Assembly: GCA_030834185.1 (NCBI GenBank)
Contig: JAURFT010000004.1
Location: 1 to 62,634 of the forward strand
Origin: Candidatus Nanopelagicales bacterium
GTDB taxonomy: Bacteria; Actinomycetota; Actinomycetes; S36-B12; UBA5976
Length of the DNA: 62,634 nt
Direction of reading: 5' to 3'
Made by a program: the position numbers and the translations under genes. The notes beneath the pieces are model-generated. The model was given only the letters and a program-made list of their open reading frames with translations. It had not been told where the DNA came from and made no database searches. Below, in pieces: positions 1-7,303 of the stretch (positions are counted from its first letter, which is position 1; each line of letters begins with the position of its first letter).

Positions 1-357
1 GCAGGGAGTTTGTGCAGCAGGTAGCTGTACCTGTGTGATTGGGGTCGTTGTTTGAGTCGTAGTTGGAGTTGTTATAGGCGACGCGGCTGGTTTTGCAGCT
101 TTTTTGGCTTGTATTCGCCAAGTCAGTTTCTTACCACTTTTTTTACAAACAAAAGTTTTACCAGATTTAACAATTTTGATACTAGCTTTAGTGCAGACAG
201 CACCAGCCTTAACTTTAGTAGCAGGAGTTGCCATTGGCACTGCTAGCGAGAACAGCATCACAGCTGCAGTTCCGATCGAAAGCACTTTTGTAGTTTGGGG
301 TTCCAGGCCAATTGAGTCGGCGATAGCAACCCCATTTTGAACGCAACTCACGCACAT
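1..357 (-). CDS. Secreted protein with paired-Cys/Trp N-terminal domain (C-terminus cut by window edge)
   Basis: An open frame of 119 codons runs on the minus strand to base 1, so the C-terminus is missing. It starts MCVSCVQNG, has a hydrophobic stretch (about residues 25-43) ending VPMA that resembles a signal peptide, then a segment with AG-x2-C, a second Cys (VCKKSGKKLTW), and then a Thr/Pro/Gln-rich linker. The AGxxC...C...GK..W arrangement recurs after the signal peptides of the two solute-binding proteins in this window, which supports export and a real gene. Function is unknown. The start could instead lie further in, at a GTG just before the hydrophobic core. Confidence 0.55.
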   Translation of the reverse strand, partial: MCVSCVQNGVAIADSIGLEPQTTKVLSIGTAAVMLFSLAVPMATPATKVKAGAVCTKASIKIVKSGKTFVCKKSGKKLTWRIQAKKAAKPAASPITTPTTTQTTTPITQVQLPAAQTPC

Positions 358-459
358 ATCAATTACCCCCTATGGGCTAACTTCTGGCAACATCATCCGG
401 CTCAAAATCAGCTTAGTTGAAATCACCTAGTTGATACTAGTTTATAGAAACTGCTTTAA

Positions 460-1191
460 TCAATTATTTGGCTCAAGCTCAGGTTCACCCTTATTGGCAA
501 CAAATGTCCGCCAGATCATCAGGGAGATAATATAAATTGGTGCGATCAGCAATATTGGCTTTAAGACATCAGGTCCGGTTGGATACTCAAGCGAAAGCGC
601 TGTCATTGCTAGAAAATAGACTGCTGCCAAACTCAAAGTCAAAGGACGCAGGGTTTTTACTTTAATCAAGTGTGGAAATTTTAAATTCGTTAACTGCAAT
701 AGACAAATAACAATAGAGCTAATAATTACCCAGCTGCTGTTGATCTCAAGAATTAGCATTGTTGGTATGACCAAGTTCCATGAGGCTGGAAAGCCATTAA
801 ACCAAAAATCTTCAGTTTCTTGATCGCTACGTGCAAACCAAAGCGCGTAGGTGAAGAAAATAAGGGAAGCAATAACTATGTCCCAACCAGGTGGCAGCAT
901 CTGTAGCTCAATCATCAAAACTACCGGAACTACCACGCAAGTTGCATAATCAATTACTAAATCAAGGGTATGGCCATTAAGTTGTGGAGCATGGGTTTTA
1001 ACATCTAATTTTCTTGCAATTGGGCCATCAAATCCATCAAGCAGCTGACAGACAATTAACCAGATCAAACCTTCTCTGATTCGGCCATCCAAGATGGCAG
1101 CTAGCGCTAATAAGCCAGCAATTGCGCCCAACGCGGTAAAGGCATGCACGCTAAATCCAGCAACTACCAGTCTTCGCTCGGTTAATTTCAT
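460..1191 (-). CDS. pcs: Phosphatidylcholine synthase-like CDP-alcohol phosphatidyltransferase
   Basis: Multi-spanning membrane enzyme. It carries the CDP-alcohol phosphatidyltransferase signature in the order DGFDGPIAR, G-HTL-D, LVI-D (DGx2DG-x2-AR, then G-x3-D-x3-D), which binds the CDP-lipid and metal. The following DYATCVVVP and FNGFPASWN motifs are characteristic of bacterial phosphatidylcholine synthase (CDP-diacylglycerol + choline), rather than PgsA or Pss. I chose the ATG giving MKLTERR, because the family starts close to its first helix and a TACTGT -10-like element lies 8 nt upstream. A TTG 7 codons earlier (1212) is possible. The gene stands alone between a truncated secreted protein and a lipoprotein. 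PC synthesis is uncommon in Actinobacteria, so the substrate deserves checking. Confidence 0.8.
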   Translation of the reverse strand: MKLTERRLVVAGFSVHAFTALGAIAGLLALAAILDGRIREGLIWLIVCQLLDGFDGPIARKLDVKTHAPQLNGHTLDLVIDYATCVVVPVVLMIELQMLPPGWDIVIASLIFFTYALWFARSDQETEDFWFNGFPASWNLVIPTMLILEINSSWVIISSIVICLLQLTNLKFPHLIKVKTLRPLTLSLAAVYFLAMTALSLEYPTGPDVLKPILLIAPIYIISLMIWRTFVANKGEPELEPNN

Positions 1192-1294
1192 AATGTCGAA
1201 CAGTAGTGCCAATTGTTTAAGGCGATTTTTTAGATCAGGCAGAAGGATAGAGGCTAGAAAGTGCTTTATTTGTGTTGATATCTAAAAACTCTTG

Positions 1295-1540
1295 TTAGTT
1301 AAGCAGCGGACTGCACACTGACTCTGCTTCACCTTGAGCTGCCTCAGCTGGATCTCCCCCATTGGGGGTCATGCCATTAGTGAATGAGTCATCAACATAA
1401 TTTTTGACACAAGTTTCAAATTTACTCTGCGAGTTAGCAGGATCTGGGTTATTAGCTGAATTTGCACAACCCGATGTCAGTAACAAAGCCGATGCTGCCA
1501 GCAGCGCAATTTTTAATAAGCTGCCAAACCCGTGCTTCAT
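1295..1540 (-). CDS. Small predicted lipoprotein
   Basis: About 81 residues. MKHGFGSLLK is followed by a hydrophobic core and a lipobox LTSGC, so the mature protein is probably lipid-anchored on the outer face of the membrane. The mature part is Asn/Pro/Ser-rich, contains two Cys (FETCVKNY and SVCSPLLN) that could pair, and is acidic toward its end. The ATG at 1540 is preferred because AGGTGA sits 8 nt upstream; a GTG at 1552 is in frame. I recognise no domain. Confidence 0.7.
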   Translation of the reverse strand: MKHGFGSLLKIALLAASALLLTSGCANSANNPDPANSQSKFETCVKNYVDDSFTNGMTPNGGDPAEAAQGEAESVCSPLLN

Positions 1541-1944
1541 AATTTCAATCACCTATTCGCTGTTGCTGCTCCTTGATGGGAACTAATTTACTGCCTACAG
1601 CCATAGTTGCACCAATTAATATCAAATTTTTAATACTGTCTTGACCCTCTAACCTGCAAGTTGGCCTTATTCATCCCTATCTTTAATATCTCTAACCAAA
1701 AATTTGAAGGATTTCCTCTAAAGACACTAGCTGCTAATAATCAGAACTGCAGATTCTGACATATTTAACTGATCACAGAAACTGCTGAATTTGATTTTGT
1801 TATAACCATAAATAAATACTGCCAAGAATGGTTAAAAAGGCAGTCACTAGAAATACATCCCAAAGTGGATCTCTTGGGGCCTTCATGCTTCGCTCCCTCT
1901 TGCTCTAGGCGCTAAATTCTAAATCAGGTTTGCAAAATTGCATA
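1541..1944. other. AT-rich intergenic region containing only a candidate mini-gene
   Basis: This 404-base gap separates the small lipoprotein from the histidine phosphatase, both on the minus strand. I see no RNA gene, riboswitch or convincing terminator. The only candidate gene is the 28-codon minus-strand frame at 1800-1886, listed separately. The promoter of the lipoprotein should lie in 1541-1700. Confidence 0.4.
1800..1886 (-). CDS. Candidate 28-residue single-span membrane mini-protein
   Basis: A short frame begins MKAPRDPLWD and continues as an uninterrupted hydrophobic helix (VFLVTAFLTILGSIYLWL) up to a TAA stop. A purine-rich stretch, GAGGGAG, lies about 6 nt before the ATG. This layout (short polar N-terminus, one helix of about 18 residues, aromatic C-terminal cap, good ribosome-binding site) is typical of small membrane proteins missed by length cut-offs. 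I know of no family. Coding status is an inference from composition and the ribosome-binding site only. Confidence 0.4.
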   Translation of the reverse strand: MKAPRDPLWDVFLVTAFLTILGSIYLWL

Positions 1945-2532
1945 TTACTTTGGCACCGGCGAATAGCCCAGCACCTTTAGCGCTCCTTGTTTATTAGCTT
2001 TCACTAATACCCCTTCGCCAGAATCTAGTGAAACCCCAGTAAGTGCTGCGACGTTAACAAAGTGTCCAACCATAACTAGCAAACCACTTTTTTGACGGTG
2101 TTTAATAATTCGCTGCTTGATCCTTGCGGTTTGAATGTTATTTACTGGATCGGCAACTTGAAACAGCGAATCCAGATTCTTATTTAATCTCACTTTACCC
2201 AAATCAAGCAGCTTTGCAGTTTCGTTAGCCCGGCACCATCTGCTGGATTCAACACGAAGCACTTTTACCTGCTGGCTCTTAAGCCAGCTACCAATTTCAG
2301 CTGCATCTTTTCGACCACTGGCAGAAAGATTTCGCTGGGTAGTGCAATCTCCTAATTTGAAATTTGCTGGATCTCCACCTCCTGGCGCATAGGCATGGCG
2401 CATAAGAAGAACATAGCCTTTTGGATTGCCGCTTTGTAGTTTCTCCCAAACCTCCAACTCGTTGGCAGAAGTTGTAGTTGGTGATAGCGCAACTGAAAGC
2501 GCTGTAAGCAGGGTTAGGACTAGCTTGCGCAT
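1945..2532 (-). CDS. Secreted histidine phosphatase superfamily protein
   Basis: A 195-residue protein with a clear signal peptide (MRKLVLTLLTALSVALS...TSANE). The histidine phosphatase core follows: LMRHAYAPG carries the phospho-accepting His of the RHG motif (here RHA), CTTQRNLSASGR supplies a second phosphate-binding Arg, and VMVGHFVN carries the second catalytic His. GGGGGAG just upstream supports the ATG. The family acts on phosphomonoesters; the substrate is unknown, but the signal peptide places it outside the cytoplasm. It has no operon partner. Confidence 0.85.
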   Translation of the reverse strand: MRKLVLTLLTALSVALSPTTTSANELEVWEKLQSGNPKGYVLLMRHAYAPGGGDPANFKLGDCTTQRNLSASGRKDAAEIGSWLKSQQVKVLRVESSRWCRANETAKLLDLGKVRLNKNLDSLFQVADPVNNIQTARIKQRIIKHRQKSGLLVMVGHFVNVAALTGVSLDSGEGVLVKANKQGALKVLGYSPVPK

Positions 2533-2773
2533 TTACTCCCCCTACTAGCTATGTTGGTAACGGAACTGTAATAGCGAAATTTGAAATCTGCATCAGCACT
2601 TTAAAGGGGTTTAAATCTGAAGTCACCATTAACATCAAGCAAACCAATTTCAGGGAACTCAGCCTTCCTGCCCAAAGCGGTTGCCTAAATCCCTCAACAG
2701 AATATTTCATGGTACTCAATGAACGCAAATGAGTTATCAGTTAATTGGAAGCTCGGACACTGGTGATTCTTTA

Positions 2774-4066
2774 CTAAAGGTCAATAACGCTATATGGTTT
2801 TGATTTGTTACGAGAATGCGTATCTAGGCTAATCAAAATGACTACAATCGAAACTAAAATTACAGATACTCCCCCAAGCATTAATGTTTCTTGTGGTCCA
2901 AAAAGATCAGCAAATAAACCTACCGCCGGCCCACCAATAGCCATACTGCCGCTAAACACAACTGTGTAGATGCCAAGAATTTTGCCTCGAATTGCATATG
3001 GCGTGTGATGTTGGATAAGCGAGTTTGCAGCGATTGTTGTGAGCAGCGCAAATAATCCAGAAAGCCCCAGCATCGCGGCATAACTCACAAGTGTTGGCGA
3101 GGCTCCTGCTCCCAATTGCCACACTCCAAACAACAGCGCAGTGGCAGCAAGTTTAACAACTGGCACACTGGAGTTTCTGTGTGCTGAAATCAATCCACCA
3201 AATAGTGCACCAATTGCAGTAGTTGAACTCAGTAAGCCGTAACCGGCAGCTCCTAGTCCAAAGATATTTACTGCAACTAATGCAGTTGTAATTTGAAAGT
3301 TAAGTCCAAAATATGCCAGCGTAGCAACGATGAACATTGCTTTAACAATAGCTTTGTCAGCCCAGATAAATTTTAAAGTCGCAAAGAAATTAACATCATC
3401 TTTAGCTACCTCATGAGTTGTATGCAAACTACCATTTCGAGCACTTAAAATCAGTACAGCAAAAAACGCGTAGGCCAATGAGCTAGCAAATAATGACGCC
3501 GGCACTCCTAATACACTAACCGTAATACCCGCTATGGCTGGTCCAATAATTCGGGCCAGATTGAAATTCACCGAATTCAAACTCACCGCATTTGATACAT
3601 TTTGTTCACCAACTAAATCTGACATTAGTGAATGACGAATAGGCATATCAATTGCCGAAAATATTCCCACAACCAGAGCAAAGGTATACACAATCCAAAC
3701 CTTTTGATTCTCGGTGAAAACTATTGCAGCCAAAGTCAAGCCACTTAGTGAAATTACAGCAGAGCAGATTGCCAATATCTTCTTTTTGTTATATCTGTCT
3801 CCAAGGCTTCCGCCATAGAAGCTAAAGAAAATTGCAGGTGCAAACTGCAAGCCGGTGATAATGCCCAGCGCAACTCCGCTGCCCGTTAACTCAAGAATTA
3901 ACCAATCTTGGGCAATGCGATGCATCCAGGTGCCAAGATTCATCACAAAAGTACCAGTTGCATATTTGCGATACTGTCGAAAATCCAAAGACACAAAGGT
4001 TCGCTTTGAAGCAGTTTTTATCGATACTCTTTCAGAGGCCCGATTAGCACTTCGCTTAATTTGCAT
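2774..4066 (-). CDS. MFS transporter, MFS_3/DHA3-like exporter
   Basis: A 430-residue polytopic protein with about 12 membrane segments. The N-terminal NLGTWMHRIAQDWLILELTGSG and the loop 2-3 motif GGSLGDRYNKKK (major facilitator A-motif) place it in the MFS_3 drug/siderophore exporter group. A paralog with the same signature is at 48776-50041; this copy has an extra basic N-terminus of about 20 residues. It starts 19 nt downstream of the acetoacetate-decarboxylase-like gene on the same strand and is probably co-transcribed with it. The substrate cannot be read from the sequence. Confidence 0.85.
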   Translation of the reverse strand: MQIKRSANRASERVSIKTASKRTFVSLDFRQYRKYATGTFVMNLGTWMHRIAQDWLILELTGSGVALGIITGLQFAPAIFFSFYGGSLGDRYNKKKILAICSAVISLSGLTLAAIVFTENQKVWIVYTFALVVGIFSAIDMPIRHSLMSDLVGEQNVSNAVSLNSVNFNLARIIGPAIAGITVSVLGVPASLFASSLAYAFFAVLILSARNGSLHTTHEVAKDDVNFFATLKFIWADKAIVKAMFIVATLAYFGLNFQITTALVAVNIFGLGAAGYGLLSSTTAIGALFGGLISAHRNSSVPVVKLAATALLFGVWQLGAGASPTLVSYAAMLGLSGLFALLTTIAANSLIQHHTPYAIRGKILGIYTVVFSGSMAIGGPAVGLFADLFGPQETLMLGGVSVILVSIVVILISLDTHSRNKSKPYSVIDL

Positions 4067-4084
4067 TAAATTTTCAGTCAGAGA

Positions 4085-4888
4085 TTACTTGTTGTAATCC
4101 CTGACCAGTTCAGCCTTGAGGTCAGTTGTCCAACCACGTTGGAAGTAGTAGGAACTTACGATTTCGGTTGGCTGAAAGGCTTCTAGCTCCTCATTGCTGC
4201 CATCTAGGAAATTAACAAAACCATCACCTTTCCAGGCATTAATCGTGGTGGCATTGCCCAGGTTTAGTCCAAATAAATGCTTGCTATCTGGTACATCAGG
4301 AGATGGCGATGGCAGGTATCGATATGTGTAGATACGGTGGCCGTACGACGGAATACCATCATCTGGCAATTTCTCAGTTAGCGTGATTCCCATATCAACA
4401 ATTCTGGTACCAAAGCGATCTACTTGACCACGAAGTCGGGTACCAACTCCAAGCTTTGGCAATCCTGGGTTTGCTGGCTGCAGTTTGGTCTTAAATACCT
4501 GAGCTTGTTTTTTTGCAAAACCCATGTAATGACCAAATACCACTGACCATTCTTCGGAGACCCAAATAAATGCACTGAATCGTCCTGGCACGTTGTCGTA
4601 CTTAACGTAAAAGCCAACTAGGCCCTCGTTGTATTGAGTGCGTTGTGGTTCGTCAAATTCTTGACCTGGATGTGATTCGCTGACTTTCACCATATCGGCA
4701 ACATATACATAGCCTAAACAATCATCTGTTAATGATAAGCCTTCTGGCAAGTAAGGGGTGACAACTTTTGGATCAACGCGGAAGTTAACTTGAATTGCAT
4801 CTGCACTAATGTGGTGTGGCGGGTTTTCAACTAGTGAAGCTTTGCCATTTGGTGATACTGGATTTCCAAAACCGATTGGACCAACCAT
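4085..4888 (-). CDS. Acetoacetate decarboxylase family protein
   Basis: A 267-residue protein matching the acetoacetate decarboxylase superfamily. GFAKKQAQ (Lys126-Lys127) corresponds to the family's Lys-Lys pair, in which one Lys forms the Schiff base with the keto substrate; the upstream EEWSVVFGHYMGF also fits. Related proteins are true decarboxylases or Schiff-base aldolase/dehydratases, so the reaction is open. AAGGAG lies upstream of the ATG. It is transcribed divergently from the amidohydrolase at 5046, across an intergenic region with a perfect TGTGA-N6-TCACA box, and probably belongs to the catabolic island. Confidence 0.8.
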   Translation of the reverse strand: MVGPIGFGNPVSPNGKASLVENPPHHISADAIQVNFRVDPKVVTPYLPEGLSLTDDCLGYVYVADMVKVSESHPGQEFDEPQRTQYNEGLVGFYVKYDNVPGRFSAFIWVSEEWSVVFGHYMGFAKKQAQVFKTKLQPANPGLPKLGVGTRLRGQVDRFGTRIVDMGITLTEKLPDDGIPSYGHRIYTYRYLPSPSPDVPDSKHLFGLNLGNATTINAWKGDGFVNFLDGSNEELEAFQPTEIVSSYYFQRGWTTDLKAELVRDYNK

Positions 4889-4925
4889 GCTGAAAGCTCC
4901 TTTTCATAAGTACAAAAAAAATGAT

Positions 4926-4943
4926 TTGTGACTTGGGTCACAA
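4926..4943. promoter_or_regulatory. CRP/GlxR-type operator (TTGTGAC-N4-GTCACAA)
   Basis: Perfect 7-bp inverted repeat separated by 4 bp, equivalent to TGTGA-N6-TCACA, the consensus of CRP/GlxR-type cAMP-receptor proteins. It lies in the divergent region between the ADC-like gene and the first amidohydrolase. A plausible plus-strand -10 (TAGTAT, 4964-4969) would put +1 near 4976, so the box centre falls at about -41.5, a class II activator position. The protein that binds is not encoded in the window. Confidence 0.6.
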
Positions 4944-5045
4944 CCTTTAAAACCCTGCGCTTTTAGTATAGGCTTCCACGAAGTTCGAGGTCAAGAGTAT
5001 TTAATCTGTTATCGACAAACCAGAACCAACTCTGAAGGGTTTGAA

Positions 5046-6068
5046 ATGAATATTGACACGCATTCACACTATTGGCCAAAAAGTTTTCTTCAAGCCATGC
5101 ACTCTGGAAAGGATTTTTTTGGCTGGAAGCCAGAAAAAGTTGGCGGCAAATTAGCAATCTCACTTGGTGAAACCACACTCACATTTCCAGTGCCTGAGAC
5201 TGATCTAGACGATTTAGATACAAGATACGAAACTCGAAATGCTTATCAACCCATTTCAATGGAAGCTCTTCAAATTGTTGGTTTTCTTTGGTGCCAACAT
5301 TTAGATGAGACAGATGCAGCAAAATACACATCTCTTGTTAACGATGAGCTCAGCGCAGTCCAAGCAAAGCGACCAGATCGCTACCGCGGCTTAGGGCTTG
5401 TGCCAATTCAAAGTGTGGAACTAGCAGAGCGAGAAATTAAGCGGTTGAAAAATGAATTAGGAATTACTTCACTAGCAATGCCAACTTCATATCGGGATCA
5501 AAATTCCGATGAAGGCAATCTACTAAAAATCATTGAAATTGCAGCAAAAGAAGATATGTCAATGTCATTTCATGCAACTTACTTAAATCCTGTTGGCAAC
5601 GATCGGTATCCAAGGTATTACTTCATGAATAGCTTTGGAGCTCCAGCTGAAACATCACTTTCTTTAATGTCACTTATTTATTCTGGCTTTTTTGATCGCT
5701 TCCCAGAAGCTCGAGTTCAATTCATGCAAGGTGGTGGCTGCGTGCCATACAGCGTGATGCGGTTTACGCAACGTTACGAAGAACGTGAAGACTGCCGCGT
5801 AATGGCAGAACCGCCACATAAGTATTTAAATAAAATCTATTTTGACTGCCTAACCCATGATGATCTATCACTGCGCTTGCTGATTAATCGTGCTGGAATT
5901 GACAAAATTATGATTGGCACTGACTATCCATTTAAGAGCGATCATCCAGGTGGATCATCAAATTGGATTCGCTCTGGAGTGTTAGAGCCAGACGAAATCG
6001 AGCAAGTTGCTTATAAAAATGCAGCTAGATTCCTAAAACTACCAAAAGATCTTCTTCCTGCCTCATGA
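5046..6068 (+). CDS. ACMSD-like amidohydrolase (A1), with His-to-Gln at the catalytic HGGG motif
   Basis: A 340-residue TIM-barrel protein of the amidohydrolase_2/ACMSD group, whose members decarboxylate or hydrolyse ring-derived acids. HxH metal ligands are at His6/His8 (DTHSHYWP), a third His is at 176 (MSFHAT) and the metal Asp at 293 (GTDYPF). The motif that is HGGG in its paralogs A2 (8683) and A3 (23037) is MQGGG here, so the catalytic-type His is Gln228. AAGGG precedes the ATG. Its stop overlaps the next start (ATGA), making it the first gene of a run that includes the double cysteine hydrolase and the CoA ligase. Confidence 0.85.
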   Translation: MNIDTHSHYWPKSFLQAMHSGKDFFGWKPEKVGGKLAISLGETTLTFPVPETDLDDLDTRYETRNAYQPISMEALQIVGFLWCQHLDETDAAKYTSLVNDELSAVQAKRPDRYRGLGLVPIQSVELAEREIKRLKNELGITSLAMPTSYRDQNSDEGNLLKIIEIAAKEDMSMSFHATYLNPVGNDRYPRYYFMNSFGAPAETSLSLMSLIYSGFFDRFPEARVQFMQGGGCVPYSVMRFTQRYEEREDCRVMAEPPHKYLNKIYFDCLTHDDLSLRLLINRAGIDKIMIGTDYPFKSDHPGGSSNWIRSGVLEPDEIEQVAYKNAARFLKLPKDLLPAS

Positions 6069-7294
6069 GCGTAAAGCACCTTGACTATGTTGGTGATCGA
6101 ACCGCTGCCAACAGTGCGCTAATTGTGATAGATGTGCAGTGCGCATTTACCGAAAGCTCACTGTTTGGCATCGCTTCAGCTCAAAGCGTGCTTGACAATA
6201 TAAATAGTGCAGTTGATCGTGCTCGAGGGCTTGGTATGCCAGTGATCTGGGTGCGTTATCAAGTTCGCACCGAGGTTGGACTAGGACTAACCAGTAAGCG
6301 TTATGGCGTTGAGGATCTGCATACTGGCGAAGGCACTGAGCTGGATCCACAGCTGCATTTTGTGCCTGGTGATGAAGTGATTATCAAGCCAAGACAGAGT
6401 TCGTTTTACGCCACCGATTTAGAGTATTTGTTGCGCAGCAAGGGTATTAAGTATGTCTGCATAGCAGGAGTGACAACAAATGTCTGTGTGCTTGCAGCTG
6501 TAAAAGATGCCAGTGAGCGAGATTTCGCCGTTACGATGTTAGAAGACTGCACAGCAGCTTTACCAATTCTGCGCGATGAGGTTGAAGTCATGAGTGCCGC
6601 AGAAGTACAAGCTGCCGCTTGCAACTTCATACGTTGGGCATATGGTCCAGTTGAAGATCATAAGAGCGTATTTGATCAGATTGAAGCCAATGCAAACTTT
6701 CAAGCAGCACCAGTTGAACAAAAATCTGCGCTAATCATTATCGATCTACAAAACACTTTCACTCAGCCAACGTCACCACTTTCAGTTGAAGCCGCTCATG
6801 AACTCATTGATAGCATCAATAAGTTAGCTGAAAAAGCGCGTATCCAAGGAGTTCCAGTTATCTGGGTAAAACGCGAAGATCGCAGCTCAGTTGGGCCAGG
6901 AATCACTGCAAGCAGATATGGAAGAACTGGAATTCACCGTGATGGCGGTGCTCAATTTGATAGCAAGCTCGATTTGCAGCCTGGTGATTTAACCCTAACT
7001 AAGCGTCGACAGAGTTCGTTTTATTCCAGCGACCTTGAGATTGTGCTGCGCGGGCTAGATGTCACCAGACTTTACTTAGTTGGGGTCACAACAAATGTAT
7101 GCGTACTCGGTACTGCGAAAGATGCTGCTGAGCGAGATTTTGATGTGAATGTGGTTGTTGATGCAACAGCATCACTACCGATAGTTGTGGATTCAGAAAC
7201 TAAATTATCTACAGCTGACACGCAATTTGCCGCTGTTAATTTCATTGCTTGGGCATATGGAAAATTGGTAAACTCAAAAGACATCTTCAACTAG
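6065..7294 (+). CDS. Tandem two-domain isochorismatase-like cysteine hydrolase
   Basis: A 409-residue protein made of two complete cysteine hydrolase domains joined head to tail (about residues 1-205 and 215-409). Each keeps the Asp-Lys-Cys triad: Asp23, Lys108, Cys141 and Asp227, Lys313, Cys346. Both Cys lie in the motif GVTTNVCVL, and both domains share SSFY and DLE signatures. Single-domain relatives hydrolyse amides and ureides, such as maleamate, biuret and N-carbamoyl compounds, releasing ammonia. The domains look like an internal duplication with both active sites retained. It overlaps the upstream amidohydrolase by ATGA, implying translational coupling. The single-domain relative at 16186 has the same SSFYATDL signature. 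Confidence 0.88.
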   Translation: MSVKHLDYVGDRTAANSALIVIDVQCAFTESSLFGIASAQSVLDNINSAVDRARGLGMPVIWVRYQVRTEVGLGLTSKRYGVEDLHTGEGTELDPQLHFVPGDEVIIKPRQSSFYATDLEYLLRSKGIKYVCIAGVTTNVCVLAAVKDASERDFAVTMLEDCTAALPILRDEVEVMSAAEVQAAACNFIRWAYGPVEDHKSVFDQIEANANFQAAPVEQKSALIIIDLQNTFTQPTSPLSVEAAHELIDSINKLAEKARIQGVPVIWVKREDRSSVGPGITASRYGRTGIHRDGGAQFDSKLDLQPGDLTLTKRRQSSFYSSDLEIVLRGLDVTRLYLVGVTTNVCVLGTAKDAAERDFDVNVVVDATASLPIVVDSETKLSTADTQFAAVNFIAWAYGKLVNSKDIFN

Positions 7295-7303
7295 GAGCCG
7301 AAC

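Noticed and set aside
52-340. Plus-strand frames of 64 and 78 codons at the left end
   Set aside because: They lie antisense to the minus-strand secreted protein, which has a signal peptide, a recurring module and an uninterrupted frame to base 1.
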